Part shown: positions 45,624 through 54,706 of the stretch, piece after piece
Numbering within the stretch: position 1 is the first letter of the stretch
Layout of the letters: each line of letters starts with the position of its first letter
From: Algoriphagus locisalis
GTDB lineage: Bacteria > Bacteroidota > Bacteroidia > Cytophagales > Cyclobacteriaceae
Assembly: GCF_900116615.1 (NCBI RefSeq)
Contig: NZ_FPBF01000006.1
Location: forward strand, 124,001 to 188,000
Direction: 5' to 3'
DNA: 64,000 nt
The notes under the pieces: generated by a model
The model's database searches: none
Seen by the model: only the letters and a program-made list of their open reading frames with translations
Told to the model about the DNA's origin: nothing
Position numbers and translations under genes: made by a program

Positions 45624-47195
45624 TTGAGTACGGAATTGTTAATCGATTCTGCTCAAAACGGAAGTCGAATTGCCCTCCTTCAAGACAAGAGCCTGGTTGA
45701 GTTGCATTCCGAAGGGATGGACAACTCTTTTAAAGTTGGGGATATTTATCTCGGTACGGTCCGCAAAATCGTCAATGGGCTCAATGCAGCCTTCATCGAC
45801 GTAGGTTATGAGAAAGACGCCTTTCTTCATTACCAGGACCTCGGGGCAAATTTCAACAGCCTGACGAAGTTCACCAAAATGGTGCGCAACAACAACTACG
45901 GCAATTACAATTTGAAGGGTTTTGAGAACGAACCTGAAATAGACAAGATTGGGAAAATATCCAATCCGCTGTCCAAAAATCAACAGATTTTAGTTCAGGT
46001 CGTCAAAGAACCCATCTCTACGAAGGGGCCTCGACTATCCTGTGAGCTCTCTCTACCAGGTCGCTACCTCGTGCTAGTACCTTTTTCAGATTCGGTAAAC
46101 GTCTCTAAGAAGATCCGAAGCAATGAGGAAAGAAGACGTCTCCTGAGACTCATCAATTCTATCAAGCCAGCCAATTTCGGAGTAATCATCCGTACAGTGG
46201 CAGAAGGTCAGTCCGTTAGTGACTTAGATAAGGACCTTCGAAATCTTCTCACTAGCTGGGAAGAAGGCATGGGCAAATTGCTGAAAGCCAAGAGTCGCGA
46301 CAAGATTATTGGAGAGATGAGCATGGCTTCCTCACTAGTGAGAGACCTGCTCAACGAATCATTCGACGCAATCACCGTAGAAGAAGAATCTACTTACGAT
46401 CAGATCAGATCCTACATCAGGAATATAGCTCCTGAAAAAGAAAAAATTGTAAAGCTTTACAATGGTAAAGCCAAGCTATTTGAAAATTTTGGAATAGAAA
46501 AGCAGATCAAAAGCCTGTTTGGACAGACGGTCAGCCTTCCGCAAGGAGGGTATGTGATCATCGAGCATACAGAAGCCCTGCACGTCATCGACGTGAACAG
46601 TGGTAACAAGTCCAACCAGGAAAGTGACCAGGAATCGACGGCATTGAAAACCAATCTGGTCGCTGCTAAAGAAATTGGCAGACAGCTCCGCCTCCGGGAT
46701 ATGGGAGGAATAATCGTGGTCGATTTTATCGACATGAAGAAGGCCGAGAATAAAAAGGCCATCTACGAAGCGATGAAGGACGAGCTTAAGTTTGACAGGT
46801 CTAAGCATACTGTTTTGCCGCTGAGCAAATTTGGGCTCATGCAGATCACCAGACAGCGAGTAAGGCCTGAGGTCAATATTGTGACCAAAGAGACTTGCCC
46901 GGCTTGCAATGGCACCGGCAAAATACAAGCGTCTATCTTGATAGCTGATAAGCTGGAAAAAGACGTGGATCATATTGCTACTATCCAGAATGTGAGTAAA
47001 ATACAAATTGGGCTGCATCCCTACCTGCACGCATACTTTACGACTGGCATTATTAGCCGAAGAGTGAAGTGGTTTTTCAAGTATAATAAGTGGATAAAAC
47101 TGATCAAAGATTCTTCCCTACCCGTGACGGAATACAGATTCTTAGATGAATCTGGAGAGGAAATCGAACTACAAGTAAAAAGCGAGACTGAATAG
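45624..47195 (+). CDS. rng: Rne/Rng family ribonuclease (RNase G-type)
   Basis: A 523-residue single-strand endoribonuclease that processes rRNA and mRNA. It has an S1-like RNA-binding domain near residues 36-125 (VGDIYLGTVRKIVNGLNAAFIDV). The catalytic core includes HVIDVNSG, with the metal-binding aspartate, and IIVVDFIDM. The zinc-link motif CPACNGTGKI comes near residue 428. It lacks the long C-terminal scaffold of RNase E, so it is the short RNase G form. It starts with TTG at 45624, downstream of the strong hairpin. Confidence 0.93.
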   Translation: MSTELLIDSAQNGSRIALLQDKSLVELHSEGMDNSFKVGDIYLGTVRKIVNGLNAAFIDVGYEKDAFLHYQDLGANFNSLTKFTKMVRNNNYGNYNLKGFENEPEIDKIGKISNPLSKNQQILVQVVKEPISTKGPRLSCELSLPGRYLVLVPFSDSVNVSKKIRSNEERRRLLRLINSIKPANFGVIIRTVAEGQSVSDLDKDLRNLLTSWEEGMGKLLKAKSRDKIIGEMSMASSLVRDLLNESFDAITVEEESTYDQIRSYIRNIAPEKEKIVKLYNGKAKLFENFGIEKQIKSLFGQTVSLPQGGYVIIEHTEALHVIDVNSGNKSNQESDQESTALKTNLVAAKEIGRQLRLRDMGGIIVVDFIDMKKAENKKAIYEAMKDELKFDRSKHTVLPLSKFGLMQITRQRVRPEVNIVTKETCPACNGTGKIQASILIADKLEKDVDHIATIQNVSKIQIGLHPYLHAYFTTGIISRRVKWFFKYNKWIKLIKDSSLPVTEYRFLDESGEEIELQVKSETE

Positions 47196-47208
47196 TCTCG
47201 CTTTTTTT
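47181..47208 (+). terminator. Rho-independent terminator including the rng stop codon
   Basis: AGCGAGACT / AGTCTCGCT form a perfect 9-bp stem with loop GAAT, followed by seven T. The rng stop codon is within the hairpin. Confidence 0.88.
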
Positions 47209-47225
47209 ATGAGAATTTTTGAAAG

Positions 47226-47328
47226 GGTTTTAACCGCGGAGGCCGCAAAGGTTTCGCAGAGGACGCAATTCCTAGATTTGGTTCAAGTCTGTTGACTTGG
47301 ACCTACACAAATGCAGTCTTCAGACTGC
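47226..47328. repeat. Possible dispersed repeat with two hairpins
   Basis: AACCGCGGAGGCCGCAAAGG is followed by a GCAGAGGACGCAA block, a CGCA-rich string that resembles a widespread intergenic element of Bacteroidota and other genomes. It is followed by two hairpins: GGTTCAAGTC / GACTTGGACC at 47280-47303 and GCAGTCT / AGACTGC at 47313-47328. I cannot confirm repetition elsewhere in this window. Confidence 0.45.
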
Positions 47329-47345
47329 CGTTTAACGTTGTAGCG

Positions 47346-48464
47346 TTATTCTAAAGAATTGATCTTTGAGAAATCTAGAATTATATATGCTGTCTCGTCA
47401 TCAGTTGTTTCAGAATAAAGACTCAAAGCATATCCTCTAGGAGTATTGAACCCATACTGCCCCATTTCTTCTCGGTCAAATTCTAGTTCCGCCTCGCGAT
47501 TCAACACCTCATCAAAAACCAGCAAACGATTCCTCTCCTGTTCCATATTTTCCTGTGTAGGACCTTTTACTCTTACCCATCGTAGTATCTTTTTTGCATG
47601 TGTATCATGATCAAGGCCATTGTACTTGCTACTGGAATGGTCAGGTTGAAAGACAATATATTCTCCGCTAGGAACTGTAGTTCCTCTTTTAAACTCTAGT
47701 GATTCAGTTGTTCCTGCCCATTTCCAGGTTTGCTTACCATTTTTCACCACAGCGATGGAGTCAGATATAGCAAATCCAATCAGATGTTCACCGCTAGTAG
47801 GAAGATAAACATGGCTGAACAGGCCCAATTGGTCATCATTAAGATATTCGGTAATGGCTTTTGGATAGGAGAAATTGAAATGTGAAAAAGCATCGGATTC
47901 TGTGTTGAAAACCATCCCCCATTTATCGTAGCCTTCAAGCCCTTCCACAAAAACATAGGGTATATCCACAAATGAGAGCTCAGCACCAGATTTTCGAACT
48001 CTGTTAAATCCTGCCGACGAATAGTTAGCATACATCCTCTCTTCGCTGACTTTTGGGAAATCCCATCTACTAATTACATTTCCTTCAAAATCACACTGAA
48101 TCAATTCTTTTTGTTGAGATAGGATATACAAACTATTCTTGTCTATATATGAGCCTGTTAAAAAAGAGCCTATTCCATCCGGGCCCTCGATTTCATAGTT
48201 TTGCTTTTTCAATTGCTTTCCTTCCGGGTAGCTGAAAACTAATAAATTATGGTTTAAGAAAGTGACTAGAACTTCACCAGAATCAGTTTTGTAATAACTG
48301 AAGTTATCACTCAAATTTTTGGTAAGCGTATCCTTTTCCAAATACAGGGTATCTACAATCAATTCCTTTAAATCGAGTATTTCAACCTCTTTTTCAGATT
48401 TTGGTGAACAGGAAATCCCCAATGAATTTATAATTATATAACTAAGAAAAGTCAACTTTCTCAT
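47346..48464 (-). CDS. DUF4221-like lipoprotein
   Basis: A 372-residue lipoprotein. The signal ends SLGISCSP (lipobox) and the rest alternates beta strands in a way that suggests a propeller or similar repeat fold (LLVFSYPEGKQLKKQNYEIEG, IQCDFEGNVISRWDFP). The pattern matches DUF4221-type lipoproteins common in Cytophagales, whose role is unknown. It is on the minus strand, just downstream of the membrane protein gene at 48512. Confidence 0.65.
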   Translation of the reverse strand: MRKLTFLSYIIINSLGISCSPKSEKEVEILDLKELIVDTLYLEKDTLTKNLSDNFSYYKTDSGEVLVTFLNHNLLVFSYPEGKQLKKQNYEIEGPDGIGSFLTGSYIDKNSLYILSQQKELIQCDFEGNVISRWDFPKVSEERMYANYSSAGFNRVRKSGAELSFVDIPYVFVEGLEGYDKWGMVFNTESDAFSHFNFSYPKAITEYLNDDQLGLFSHVYLPTSGEHLIGFAISDSIAVVKNGKQTWKWAGTTESLEFKRGTTVPSGEYIVFQPDHSSSKYNGLDHDTHAKKILRWVRVKGPTQENMEQERNRLLVFDEVLNREAELEFDREEMGQYGFNTPRGYALSLYSETTDDETAYIILDFSKINSLE

Positions 48465-48511
48465 GGACAGGTAAATTAGATTTTTTAAATTAAAGAATTC
48501 GGAGCAAAAAA

Positions 48512-49729
48512 TTACCGTTTTATAAACTCAAACTGTGCCCAGTGGTCTAGCTTGATGAGCTCAGCCTGATTGTCGATAAAGCCATATTCCAGTAGGAGTT
48601 TTTCTATACGAATGCTATGCAGACCTTCCTCCAAGTTTGAAATATCTATGTTCGTTTGATAAATTTTTTGCTTGGTGTTACTTAATCTGTGTTTGGACCA
48701 AGAATCTACTTTTACCAGTTTTTCATCAATATAGATTCTATGGAGATCTGCTGTCTCTTGAAGAGGCTTCCATTGCAGAGAATCAAGGTGTTGGGCAAAA
48801 TCTGTATTGAGTTCACTGATAATCTTGCCATCCCCTTCATATCTTGCAATTCCTAATCGCAGATATTCGTCGTTTATTTCCTCAGAAGGAATGAATGCCC
48901 TAGGAAATCTATTGTTTGCCTCGTGGTTATTTTCAAAGTGCAGGGATTTTGCCGGCCATTCTATCTCTTTCTCAATTAGGTTACGGTCATTTCTAAACAT
49001 AGTAAAATCCTCTATGTCTGAGAAAATGCTGGGTAGGGAAAGGACGAATATTGAGATTCCATAGAATACTGCAGTCCATTTTCCCAGGTTACTTTGGTAA
49101 ATAGCAGAGACGGAACTCAGCAAACTCTCGGAATACCAAGTTTTGAATTTTGTCCTCTTTTTGCCTAAAATCAATATCCCTATAAATACCAGGCTGATCA
49201 CAAATACCAAGGAAATGATGAACAGGTTGAGATTCAGCCAAGAATAAAGACCGATCAGTATCCCCAAATAAACAGTGAGGCCTAAAAACACCAAAACCAA
49301 AGACACGGGATACGCAAAGGTCATGCTGCAGATTTTTTCCAATTTCAAAACCATTTCAGCGGGATTTTGATATCGATAATCTTGAGCCATTTTGAAAAGG
49401 TTCTTATTGATGACTCCTTGGGGGTAGGCATAGCTCAAACCCAATAAACCAGCCCATACAAAGCGCAGACATAAATGGACTACAAAGAATATTTTGAAAA
49501 CGGAGACAACGGTAGTTAGATACAATAGCACTAAAGTGCTAGGTAAGTATCCCATGCCAACTTCCTGAATAAGGTAAATTGAGAATTCATAAATCTTTGC
49601 CGGGAATACGAACAAAAATGCTAACGTAATACCGGAAATTATCACTTCCGGCTCCCAACTGTTACGCTGCAGATTTTCGAGCCAGGTCAGCTCTTCTTGT
49701 TTTCTATTATAATCTGTGCCGTTATTCAT
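48512..49729 (-). CDS. Integral membrane protein of unknown function
   Basis: A 405-residue protein from ATG 49729 (a GTG precedes it). It has about six hydrophobic segments in the first 250 residues (for example FLFVFPAKIYEFSIYLIQ, LVLVFLGLTVYLGILIGLY) and a soluble C-terminal region of about 170 residues that looks beta-rich. I do not recognise a family. It is the last gene of the run that includes the LytTR pair, and may be part of that transcript. Confidence 0.55.
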   Translation of the reverse strand: MNNGTDYNRKQEELTWLENLQRNSWEPEVIISGITLAFLFVFPAKIYEFSIYLIQEVGMGYLPSTLVLLYLTTVVSVFKIFFVVHLCLRFVWAGLLGLSYAYPQGVINKNLFKMAQDYRYQNPAEMVLKLEKICSMTFAYPVSLVLVFLGLTVYLGILIGLYSWLNLNLFIISLVFVISLVFIGILILGKKRTKFKTWYSESLLSSVSAIYQSNLGKWTAVFYGISIFVLSLPSIFSDIEDFTMFRNDRNLIEKEIEWPAKSLHFENNHEANNRFPRAFIPSEEINDEYLRLGIARYEGDGKIISELNTDFAQHLDSLQWKPLQETADLHRIYIDEKLVKVDSWSKHRLSNTKQKIYQTNIDISNLEEGLHSIRIEKLLLEYGFIDNQAELIKLDHWAQFEFIKR

Positions 49730-49767
49730 CACCCAAAAAATACATCAGAAAATCGATTTATCTAAAT

Positions 49768-50520
49768 TTACTGGTCTAACCAAGATTTGAAATCAGTTAC
49801 TTTTTCCCGGCTTACCAAAATATCTTTATCACCACAATTTTTCAAAGTCACCTTCAACCGACTATTCGAGTAGGAGAAAACTTCATCTATTGCATCCAGA
49901 CTACTTAGGTATTTTCTGTTCAATCGGAAGAAACTTGCCGGATTGACTAGGGATTCGGTCTGTTCCAAAGTACCCTCAAGTACAAATTTTTTTCCTTCGA
50001 ATGTCTGGAGAAAAGTAATGCGTTCCTCGCTTGAGAAATATGAAATTTCACTGACCGATATACTCTGAATTTTCTCCCCATATCGAACCAAAAATCTCGA
50101 TTTGTATGCTGATTTAGTCGGGTTCAGCAGGCTTTTCAATACATCCAATTCAATAGTAGATCGAATCTGACTGTTTTTAAACTTATCCACAGCTCTGGCT
50201 AGATCTACTGGATCGATTGGTTTCAAAAGGTAATCTACAGCATTCACCTGAAAAGCTTTAATCGCATATTGATCAAATGCTGTGGTGAAAATTATTGGTG
50301 TGGATAACCTGATTTTTTCAAAAATTTCAAAACTTAGTCCATCCGCCAGCTGAATGTCACAGAAGATTAAATCTGGCGCTGAATTTTGTTGAAACCAAGT
50401 AATAGAAGTGGAAATGCTGTCAAGATTTCCTATTAGTTCAGCCTCAGGAAAATGCTTCTTAATCTGCATTTTAAGCAAATTAGCAGCTGGTTTTTCATCT
50501 TCAATAATTAAAATCCTCAT
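49768..50520 (-). CDS. LytTR family response regulator
   Basis: A 250-residue response regulator. The receiver domain has acidic residues at IEDEKP, the phospho-acceptor aspartate in LIFCDIQLADG and the lysine in DYLLKPID. The C-terminal LytTR DNA-binding domain (about residues 145-250) contains VRYGEKIQSISVSEISYFSSEE and FRLNRKYLSSLDAIDEV. It overlaps the kinase stop by 4 bp (ATGA), so the pair is co-translated. It probably controls nearby transport or envelope genes, but binding sites were not identified. Confidence 0.92.
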   Translation of the reverse strand: MRILIIEDEKPAANLLKMQIKKHFPEAELIGNLDSISTSITWFQQNSAPDLIFCDIQLADGLSFEIFEKIRLSTPIIFTTAFDQYAIKAFQVNAVDYLLKPIDPVDLARAVDKFKNSQIRSTIELDVLKSLLNPTKSAYKSRFLVRYGEKIQSISVSEISYFSSEERITFLQTFEGKKFVLEGTLEQTESLVNPASFFRLNRKYLSSLDAIDEVFSYSNSRLKVTLKNCGDKDILVSREKVTDFKSWLDQ

Positions 50521-51590
50521 GTGGAAAACTCTAGAATAGGTAGCTTAACTAAAAACTCATCTTCTGTTTGAATGACTTCAATGTTTTTGTCAGAAAGTAG
50601 TTGATATCTCATTTTTATATTGTTCAAACCTACTCCTGTCGAAGGCTCCGATTGACTGGATTTGGGTTGATAGGTATTGCTCACCCACAAATCATTTTCC
50701 TTCCGGTAGATGTGGATAAATAAGGGTTCACTTTGGCTTACTATGTTGTGTTTGATCGCATTTTCTAGGAGGAGCTGCAGGGAAAGTGGGGGTATTTCCC
50801 CATTTTGATTGCCGATTTCCAAAGAATACACCAAGCTATCCTCAAATCTAATTTTTTGTAACTCTAGGTAATTTTCTGCAAAGCTCACTTCCATTTTCAA
50901 TGAAATTAATTCCTCCTTTTGGGCCTCTAACACGTAGCGATAAATACGGGATAACTTCTGAATGAATTCTGCTGATTTATCGGCATTTTCAAAGACAAGA
51001 CTGGAAAGAACATTCAGGGAATTGAAAAGAAAGTGAGGATTTAACTGATCCTTCAATGACTGGTACTGACTAGCTAATTTTTCATTGCGCAGAATCTCTG
51101 CCTCTATAGCAGACTTTCTCCATTCCAAGAGCCAAGATCGAGTGGTAAACAGAGCCATAAAACCCAGCGCAATCCACATGGGCATAAGTGCGTATTCAAA
51201 AAGAGTGGTAAAAGGAATGTTATCCAGTGTGAAGTTTCCTTGCAACCAAGAGTAGAGAAAGACCAGGCTATAAGAAACCAGAAATGCATAGCTCATGTAG
51301 GTCACACTAGTCAAAAGGAGTCTTTTAGCTGGATGATGAATCCATGAGATTCGTTGGTCATAGAAATTCTCCACAGCATTGCCGCCGTAGCTCATGGCGA
51401 TCGTGATGGATAATGAAAATAGAAAATCTGGAATCATACTTTTGATTCCCTGCCAACTCAAAAAGCATTTTGGGCAGAAATACAGCATCAGGACAGTTAC
51501 AATTCCTAAGTTGATGATAAGAAAGCTTGGAATAGTACTCCAGATTCCTCCTTTCTTTCCGCAAGGCCCTATGGGTTTGGCTTTTGACAT
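50517..51590 (-). CDS. Sensor histidine kinase (LytS/YehU-type, His_kinase)
   Basis: A 357-residue membrane kinase. About four N-terminal hydrophobic segments (residues 20-165) are followed by the phosphorylation motif DQLNPHFLFNSLNV, then the ATP-binding N box LLLENAIKHN and the G box GVGLNNIKMRY. The N-terminus carries an unusual cysteine set: Cys10 and CPKC at about residues 38-41. It overlaps the response regulator start by 4 bp. It lies downstream of a TonB receptor gene and an exported protein gene on the same strand. Confidence 0.88.
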   Translation of the reverse strand: MSKAKPIGPCGKKGGIWSTIPSFLIINLGIVTVLMLYFCPKCFLSWQGIKSMIPDFLFSLSITIAMSYGGNAVENFYDQRISWIHHPAKRLLLTSVTYMSYAFLVSYSLVFLYSWLQGNFTLDNIPFTTLFEYALMPMWIALGFMALFTTRSWLLEWRKSAIEAEILRNEKLASQYQSLKDQLNPHFLFNSLNVLSSLVFENADKSAEFIQKLSRIYRYVLEAQKEELISLKMEVSFAENYLELQKIRFEDSLVYSLEIGNQNGEIPPLSLQLLLENAIKHNIVSQSEPLFIHIYRKENDLWVSNTYQPKSSQSEPSTGVGLNNIKMRYQLLSDKNIEVIQTEDEFLVKLPILEFST

Positions 51591-51666
51591 AATGGGAAAT
51601 TAATTAAAAAGAGTCAATTCCTCCCTCCCTAAATGAGTGAAAGGAATTAACTTCTTTTTCTTTGGT

Positions 51667-52311
51667 TTAATTGCATTTTGAGGCTACTTCATCCGCTTGA
51701 GATTTACCCCAAGTAGGGAGGATGTAGTCCTTTGTCACCTTTTCCGTTTCTTTTTTAAATAAGTCCAAACCCATTCTAGCCATTCCGCAAGCTTTCTCTG
51801 GCCCCGTTCCGAAAAACTGCGCCATTCCAAGCTCCATCTGTGCCATAAGCGTCACTGCTCTTGGGTTTTCTCGATCCAGGTTGATTGCTTTTCCGAATAG
51901 CTGCATCGCTTGTGGGCTCATTGACTGACCTCTGCTGCCTGGGTCGAGAGAAATTTTTCCCATCAATATGTAACCGTGGAGCGCAGTGATTTCAGAATTT
52001 TCTGGTGCGATTTTTTCTGCCTTTTTTACCAGTTCTAAAGCCTCATCCAGTGTTTTGTCTTTTTCTATATCGAATCGAAAAACTGCTTCTGTTTTCAATA
52101 AAGCTGCATAATAGTAGGGTAACCACTCTGTCTCTGTGGCCTCCGCAATTCTCAGAAAACCGTTTGTTACAGCTTGAGATTCTTCAAAGGTTGCGATTGT
52201 GTTTTTTGCTTCCAGTTGTTTTTGCATGGCGGCGATGAAGGCTGGATCAGATGCTTGCGCAAAGGCGATCCAAAGCAGGACAAAGGCCAATGTTAAAATT
52301 GATTTTTTCAT
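51667..52311 (-). CDS. Exported helical-repeat protein
   Basis: A 214-residue protein with a signal peptide (ILTLAFVLLWIAFAQAS) and TPR-like helices (LEAKNTIATFEE through VTLMAQMELGMAQFFG). Two cysteines (ACGMAR and ASKCN) are near the C-terminus. The family is unknown. It lies 12 bp after the TonB receptor gene and 76 bp before the kinase gene, so it is probably in the same operon and may act with the receptor. Confidence 0.65.
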   Translation of the reverse strand: MKKSILTLAFVLLWIAFAQASDPAFIAAMQKQLEAKNTIATFEESQAVTNGFLRIAEATETEWLPYYYAALLKTEAVFRFDIEKDKTLDEALELVKKAEKIAPENSEITALHGYILMGKISLDPGSRGQSMSPQAMQLFGKAINLDRENPRAVTLMAQMELGMAQFFGTGPEKACGMARMGLDLFKKETEKVTKDYILPTWGKSQADEVASKCN

Positions 52312-52323
52312 GATTTCTGATGG

Positions 52324-54483
52324 TTATAGGTTGTTTAAATTATTTGCTGTCTTGTCTTTAGAGAGGGTCAGGAAGATTCCCAAAAACAGGAATCTCGGTG
52401 CCACTTGGCCTTGGGGAATGGATGCGAAAACCCCTTCTGTATTGGTTTTAGGACTGAATGTATAGCCAAATACATTGTCTCTTCCCAGCACATTGGTACA
52501 AGCCAAGTGAATAATCAGATTTGGCTTTGGTAGATAGCTCCAGGAAAGGCTGAGATTCTGGAAACTTTTGGTTTTGGCATTCATTTCAGTGTTATCCAAG
52601 TTCGGGTCTGTGTAACTGTAGCCGTCGTTGTAGCTGAAGGAAGCACCGATTTGTGAATTCAAGGGGACTATAAAGTGCTTGACTACTACGGAGAGATTAT
52701 GCTTTGGAGCAAAACTCGGCTGGACTTCGGTTTTGTATTGGTTGAAAGATCTCTTGCTATCTACAAAGCTGTATGTGATCCAGTAATCTGTGTTTTTGAA
52801 GGTCTCACGGTCACGAAAGAAGAAATCAATTCCTTTAGCGTAGCCTGATCCATCATTCTTTAATCCTTCCGGACTGTCTGGTAATCCTTCAAAAGTGACT
52901 AGCTGGTCGTATGACTTGTAGAATGTCTCTGCTCTGAAGGTAAATCCCTCCTTTGAAAAGAGGTAGTTTAAAATGAGATGATTAGACTCTGAGTTTTCTA
53001 GATCGGTATTCAAAACGCGGAAGTTTTCCACAGGCAATTGATGAAAGCTACCCGCAGCAAATGATAACTGACCTTTATCGCTGAGTTGATAGGCTACAGA
53101 GAATCTAGGATCTAGCCATTTTTCTTCCGAAACTGTGCTAGTGCCAGCTCGTAGTCCACCGCGAAATACAAGATCCTTATTCAGATAGTAATCCCATTCC
53201 GTAAACAAATACGTCTCATGATCGTCAAAATCCCTTTCCCAGCCTTCTTTCACCAGTTTTTCAGCGTAGGGATGGATAAAGTGTTCTGCGCCGAATTTCG
53301 CTGACAAGCGATCTGAAAAGTCCTTAGTCGCAGTGCCTTTGAAATGAGCCAGTTCACTTTTTCGCTCGATGATTAGGCTATCATAGGCAAGATTGTCGAA
53401 GTTTTTAGAATAGGATATTCCTGCAAAAACTATCCAGTCATTCTTCAAAGCCGTTCTCCAATTTGCCTGAGCATAGGTATAGTCATTTTTAAGATCTACC
53501 AGAACCTTGTTTTCAGTACCTGGAAGTGGCTGCCAAAGACTCATTCCACCCGACTCAGTTCTTGCCATTACCTTTAGCAGTCCATTTTCACCAACTTTTT
53601 TTTGCGCAGCAAGCTCCATATCCCATCCGTGTGGAGCGGAATCAAAATCAATCTCTTGTTTGATAAGACCTTGGTAAGGGCCGAGGTTAAAATAGTTGGC
53701 GGAAGCGGTGATGCTTTGTTTTTCATTGGCAAGCGTATGCGAATAACCTCCTCCAATACTCATCACGCTTAAATCTCCTTGGCTTCTGACGGATAGATCT
53801 TTTGTGTTCAAGGCTAAAGCAGAGGAAAGTGCCTGACCATATTCCGCCGAATAGCCTCCAGTGCTGAAGAATGTGCCTTTGAACAAATTGGGATTAAAGC
53901 GAGTACGGGTTGGAACATTCCCTGTTGTAGTGCCATAGGCATTTCCGACGCGCATTCCATCAATGTATATTCCTACCTCGCTGGCATCTCCACCGCGAAC
54001 GAAAAGACGCCCGTCGTTTCCTACGGTGCTAGTGCCTGGAAGCGTCTGAAAAGCTCCCATTATATCACCCATTGCACTTGGGGTGGTTACGATATCGAGT
54101 GGTTTGAGTATGACAGATTTGCTTGCGTCAGAAGCTTCCATGGCTCCGGCAGAAATAGTCACAGCATTCATATCAGTGATTTCTTCGATCAGGCGAATTG
54201 GCTGTATTTTCAGAGCATTTTGATCCAGAGAAATAGTGAGCTCTTGAGTTTTGAAGCCCAAAAACTTAAAAATTAAAACCTGTTCACCTGTTAGAGAGGT
54301 TTCAAATTGGTAAGTACCATCCTGCTCACTAGTCGCTCCATCAAAACTCCCTTTGAGCTGGACATTGGCTCCGGGAAGTGGCAATCCCTTTTCGTCCAGT
54401 ACCTTTCCCTGGATTCTTGCTTGCGCAAAAGCTTGGGTTTGTATAAGAGTAAAAGTGATAAAAAGTAGCAGTCGTAGATTCAT
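52324..54483 (-). CDS. TonB-dependent receptor
   Basis: A 719-residue outer-membrane receptor from ATG 54483; the longer frame from a TTG at 54504 is less likely. A signal (LLLFITFTLIQTQAFAQ) is followed by a CarboxypepD_reg-like domain (ARIQGKVLDEKGLPLPGANV), a plug domain (SKSVILKPLDIVTTPSAMGD and LFVRGGDASEVGIYIDG) and a barrel. The C-terminus is rich in basic and polar residues and lacks a clear terminal aromatic. It is the first gene of a transcript with the exported helical protein and the LytTR pair. The ligand is unknown. Confidence 0.88.
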   Translation of the reverse strand: MNLRLLLFITFTLIQTQAFAQARIQGKVLDEKGLPLPGANVQLKGSFDGATSEQDGTYQFETSLTGEQVLIFKFLGFKTQELTISLDQNALKIQPIRLIEEITDMNAVTISAGAMEASDASKSVILKPLDIVTTPSAMGDIMGAFQTLPGTSTVGNDGRLFVRGGDASEVGIYIDGMRVGNAYGTTTGNVPTRTRFNPNLFKGTFFSTGGYSAEYGQALSSALALNTKDLSVRSQGDLSVMSIGGGYSHTLANEKQSITASANYFNLGPYQGLIKQEIDFDSAPHGWDMELAAQKKVGENGLLKVMARTESGGMSLWQPLPGTENKVLVDLKNDYTYAQANWRTALKNDWIVFAGISYSKNFDNLAYDSLIIERKSELAHFKGTATKDFSDRLSAKFGAEHFIHPYAEKLVKEGWERDFDDHETYLFTEWDYYLNKDLVFRGGLRAGTSTVSEEKWLDPRFSVAYQLSDKGQLSFAAGSFHQLPVENFRVLNTDLENSESNHLILNYLFSKEGFTFRAETFYKSYDQLVTFEGLPDSPEGLKNDGSGYAKGIDFFFRDRETFKNTDYWITYSFVDSKRSFNQYKTEVQPSFAPKHNLSVVVKHFIVPLNSQIGASFSYNDGYSYTDPNLDNTEMNAKTKSFQNLSLSWSYLPKPNLIIHLACTNVLGRDNVFGYTFSPKTNTEGVFASIPQGQVAPRFLFLGIFLTLSKDKTANNLNNL

Positions 54484-54635
54484 TTCGATTAAGATTTGAA
54501 TCAAAAGTGCATGAGTTGCCGCACTGAAAAAATTATAGCTTACTGAAGTGTAGAATTTAGGGACTGAAGTGTAAAAAAGTAAAACTGGATATATCCTGTC
54601 AACCAGAATAATGTCATTATAGCTTTGAACAAAAA

Positions 54636-54664
54636 CTCAAAAAGCCTGGAATTACCAGGCTTTT
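54636..54664 (-). terminator. Rho-independent terminator after the M14 peptidase gene
   Basis: AAAAGCCTGG / CCAGGCTTTT make a 10-bp stem around AATTA, with T-runs on the minus strand. It lies between the M14 gene and the TonB receptor gene, ending the M14 transcript. Confidence 0.75.
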
Positions 54665-54706
54665 ATGAGTATTCTCTATTGATTTACAACTGCTAGAAAG
54701 ACAGAT

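Noticed and set aside
51613..51650. AATTCCT/AGGAATT inverted repeat after the exported helical protein gene
   Set aside because: Only 7 bp with a loop of about 20 nt; too weak to call as a terminator.
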